Positions 62,102-64,000 of a stretch of 64,000 nucleotides of DNA are shown piece by piece. The notes under the pieces are model-generated. The model was not told the DNA's origin, ran no database searches, and saw nothing but the letters and a program-made list of their open reading frames with translations. The stretch lies in NCBI RefSeq assembly GCF_000737195.2, contig NZ_JALM01000036.1, positions 120,814 to 184,813 of the forward strand, given 5' to 3'. This DNA comes from Sciscionella sediminilitoris. Its GTDB lineage: Bacteria; Actinomycetota; Actinomycetes; Mycobacteriales; Pseudonocardiaceae. Both the position numbers and the translations under genes were made by a program. Position 1 is the first letter of the stretch; each line of letters begins with the position of its first letter.

Positions 62102-63955
62102 ATGACGCCTACGTCGAGCGCTACGCAAGCGAACCCGACTACCGTGCCAGGATTGGATGACGCTCCAACGACTCACAGTGGACTGCTTGCCTGGGTGCGC
62201 GAGATCGCGGCGCTGACGACCCCCGACCGGGTCGTCTGGTGCGACGGGTCCGACGAGGAGGCCGAGCGGATCAACGCCGAACTCGTCGAGGCGGGCACCT
62301 TCATCCCGCTCGAGAAGCGGCCGAACTCCTACCTGGCCGCTTCGGACCCGGAGGATGTGGCCCGGGTCGAGGAGCGCACCTTCATCTGCTCGCAGCGCGA
62401 GGAGGACGCCGGTCCGACGAACAACTGGACCGACCCCGCCGAGATGACCGCGACGATGACCGAGCTCTACCGCGGTTGTATGCGCGGGCGCACCATGTAC
62501 GTCGTCCCGTTCTGCATGGGCCCGCTCGGTGCGGACGATCCCAAGCTCGGCGCGGAGATCACCGATTTCGCCTACGTCGTCGCCTCGATGCGGGTGATGA
62601 CCAGGATGGGCAAGAAGGCGCTGGACAAGTTCGTCGCCGCGGACGGGACCGAGCGCGAGTTCGTGCCCGCGCTGCACTCGGTCGGTGCCCCGCTCGAGCC
62701 GGGACAGCAGGACGTGTCCTGGCCGTGCAACCCGGTCAAGTACATCACCCACTTCCCGGAGAGCCGCACCATCTGGAGCTACGGTTCCGGCTACGGCGGC
62801 AACTCGCTGCTCGGCAAGAAGTGCTACTCGCTGCGCATCGGTTCGGTGCTCGCCCGCGATGAGGGCTGGCTCGCCGAGCACATGCTGATCCTCAAGCTGA
62901 CCTCCCCGGAGAACAAGTCGTACTACATCGCGGCTGCGTTCCCGAGCGCGTGCGGCAAGACCAACCTCGCGATGCTCCAGCCCACCATTCCCGGCTGGCG
63001 CGCCGAGACCATCGGGGACGACATCGCCTGGATGCGCTTCGGCGAGGACGGGCGGCTCTACGCGGTCAACCCGGAGTTCGGCCTGTTCGGCGTCGCCCCG
63101 GGCACCGGCGAGAAGACCAACCCGGTCGCCATGGACACCATCGCCAGGGGCAACACCGTGTTCACCAACGTCGCGCACACCGATGACGGCGACGTGTGGT
63201 GGGAGGGCATGACCAAGGAAACGCCCGCACACCTCACCGACTGGAAGGGCCGCGACTGGACCCCGGAGTCCGAGGAGCCCGCCGCGCACCCGAACTCCCG
63301 GTTCTGCACCCCGATCGCGCAGGTGCCCAGCCTCGCGCCGGAGTGGGACGACCCCAAGGGTGTGCCGATCTCGGCGATCCTGTTCGGTGGCCGCCGCAAG
63401 ACCACCATCCCGCTGGTCAACGAGGCCCGCGACTGGGCGCACGGCGTCTTCCTCGGCACCACGATGTCCAGCGAGAAGACCGCGGCCGCCGCGGGCAAGG
63501 TCGGCGAGGTCCGCCGCGACCCGATGGCCATGCTCCCGTTCATCGGCTACCACGTCGGCGACTACGTGCAGCACTGGCTCGACACCGGCAAGAACGCCGA
63601 TGCGGGCAAACTGCCGAAGATCTTCTACGTGAACTGGTTCCGCCGCGGTGACGACGGCCGGTTCCTGTGGCCCGGATTCGGCGAGAACTCCCGCGTGCTC
63701 AAGTGGATCGTCGGCCGCCTCGAAGGCACAACGAACGCGCGCGAGACCCCGGTCGGCCTCGTGCCCAACGCCGAGGACCTGGACGTCGATGGCCTTTCCG
63801 AGCCGCTCGAGGACATCCAGGCCGCGCTCTCGGTCGACGCCGAGGAGTGGAAGGCCGAGCTGCCGCTGATCGAGGAATGGTTCGACAAGATCGGTGACAA
63901 GGTGCCGAGCTCACTGCGCGACGAGCTCTCCGCGCTGCGCGACCGCCTCGGCTGA
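62102..63955 (+). CDS. pckG: GTP-dependent phosphoenolpyruvate carboxykinase
   Basis: A 617-residue PEPCK of the GTP class: substrate loop with [13 protein letters not shown]-loop [14 protein letters not shown] (reactive Cys), metal site [13 protein letters not shown] and [13 protein letters not shown]. It makes phosphoenolpyruvate from oxaloacetate in gluconeogenesis. Length is normal. ATG at 62102 with GGAGAAG; upstream codons lie in the leader. Confidence 0.96.
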   Translation: MTPTSSATQANPTTVPGLDDAPTTHSGLLAWVREIAALTTPDRVVWCDGSDEEAERINAELVEAGTFIPLEKRPNSYLAASDPEDVARVEERTFICSQREEDAGPTNNWTDPAEMTATMTELYRGCMRGRTMYVVPFCMGPLGADDPKLGAEITDFAYVVASMRVMTRMGKKALDKFVAADGTEREFVPALHSVGAPLEPGQQDVSWPCNPVKYITHFPESRTIWSYGSGYGGNSLLGKKCYSLRIGSVLARDEGWLAEHMLILKLTSPENKSYYIAAAFPSACGKTNLAMLQPTIPGWRAETIGDDIAWMRFGEDGRLYAVNPEFGLFGVAPGTGEKTNPVAMDTIARGNTVFTNVAHTDDGDVWWEGMTKETPAHLTDWKGRDWTPESEEPAAHPNSRFCTPIAQVPSLAPEWDDPKGVPISAILFGGRRKTTIPLVNEARDWAHGVFLGTTMSSEKTAAAAGKVGEVRRDPMAMLPFIGYHVGDYVQHWLDTGKNADAGKLPKIFYVNWFRRGDDGRFLWPGFGENSRVLKWIVGRLEGTTNARETPVGLVPNAEDLDVDGLSEPLEDIQAALSVDAEEWKAELPLIEEWFDKIGDKVPSSLRDELSALRDRLG

Positions 63956-64000
63956 GCAAGCGCTGACCTGCTGAAACGGACCCTCGTGAGTGGTTGTGTT

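Noticed and set aside
62069..63574. 501-codon minus-strand frame across pckG
   Set aside because: Antisense shadow of pckG.

Overview
The window looks like chromosomal DNA of a high-GC actinomycete, most probably of the Pseudonocardiaceae type. Reasons seen in the sequence: two mycothiol biosynthesis genes (mshD, mshA) and a mycothiol-dependent-type enzyme, ESX-associated EspG and DUF3558 genes, GlnR, SenX3-RegX3 and LmeA homologues, a TTG-started rpoB, several apparently leaderless promoters, and gene orders shared with mycobacteria. The species cannot be named from the sequence alone. I see no insertion sequence, prophage, CRISPR array, tRNA or rRNA.

Layout. 1-1.4 kb: a truncated DHA2-type MFS exporter divergent from a MerR regulator. 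1.4-3.6 kb: a thiosulfate sulfurtransferase operon (DUF4395-sseA-sseC) behind a leaderless leader peptide and hairpin, with thiX upstream. 3.7-5.7 kb: dps with a Per-type box, a mycothiol-dependent-family enzyme, and a toxin-antitoxin locus whose toxin is frameshifted. 5.8-12.5 kb: lmeA, glnR, mshD and pstSCAB with a PHO box. 12.5-18.6 kb: two tandem copies of a four-gene ESX-associated module (small helical protein, DUF3558 lipoprotein, Gly/Pro-rich candidate substrate, EspG). 18.9-30 kb: a block matching the mycobacterial mshA-gpm-senX3-regX3-ppx neighbourhood, with an aldo/keto reductase and an Mce-associated-like protein inserted. 30-37.3 kb: SRPBCC protein, TetR regulator, twin cytochromes P450, then divergent cytX (TPP riboswitch) and tenA for thiamine precursor salvage, and a frameshifted GNAT gene. 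37.6-45.2 kb: rpoB-rpoC with a strong terminator; RpoB has Asn where most bacteria have Ser531 in the rifamycin site. 45.2-48.3 kb: TetR, LLM flavin oxidoreductase, secreted lipase, small hypothetical. 48.3-53.3 kb: clpB with a perfect HspR (HAIR) site and neighbouring DnaA-box 9-mers, a PNPOx-like protein and a flavohemoglobin-like protein. 53.3-55 kb: an ABC-F gene behind a candidate ribosome-mediated attenuator. 55-60.9 kb: a membrane hypothetical, an orphan histidine kinase, and a dynamin-like GTPase / GrpE-like / dynamin-like GTPase cluster. 61-64 kb: an acidic DxDxDG-repeat protein and pckG.

How the parts work together. SenX3-RegX3 and the PHO box at pstS suggest that phosphate sensing and uptake are linked within this window. 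The mycothiol genes, sulfurtransferase operon, thioredoxin-like ThiX and Dps form a redox and sulfur theme. The most unusual pieces are the duplicated ESX module, the dynamin/GrpE cluster, the attenuator before the ABC-F gene and the atypical RpoB. All calls come from reading the sequence without database searches.
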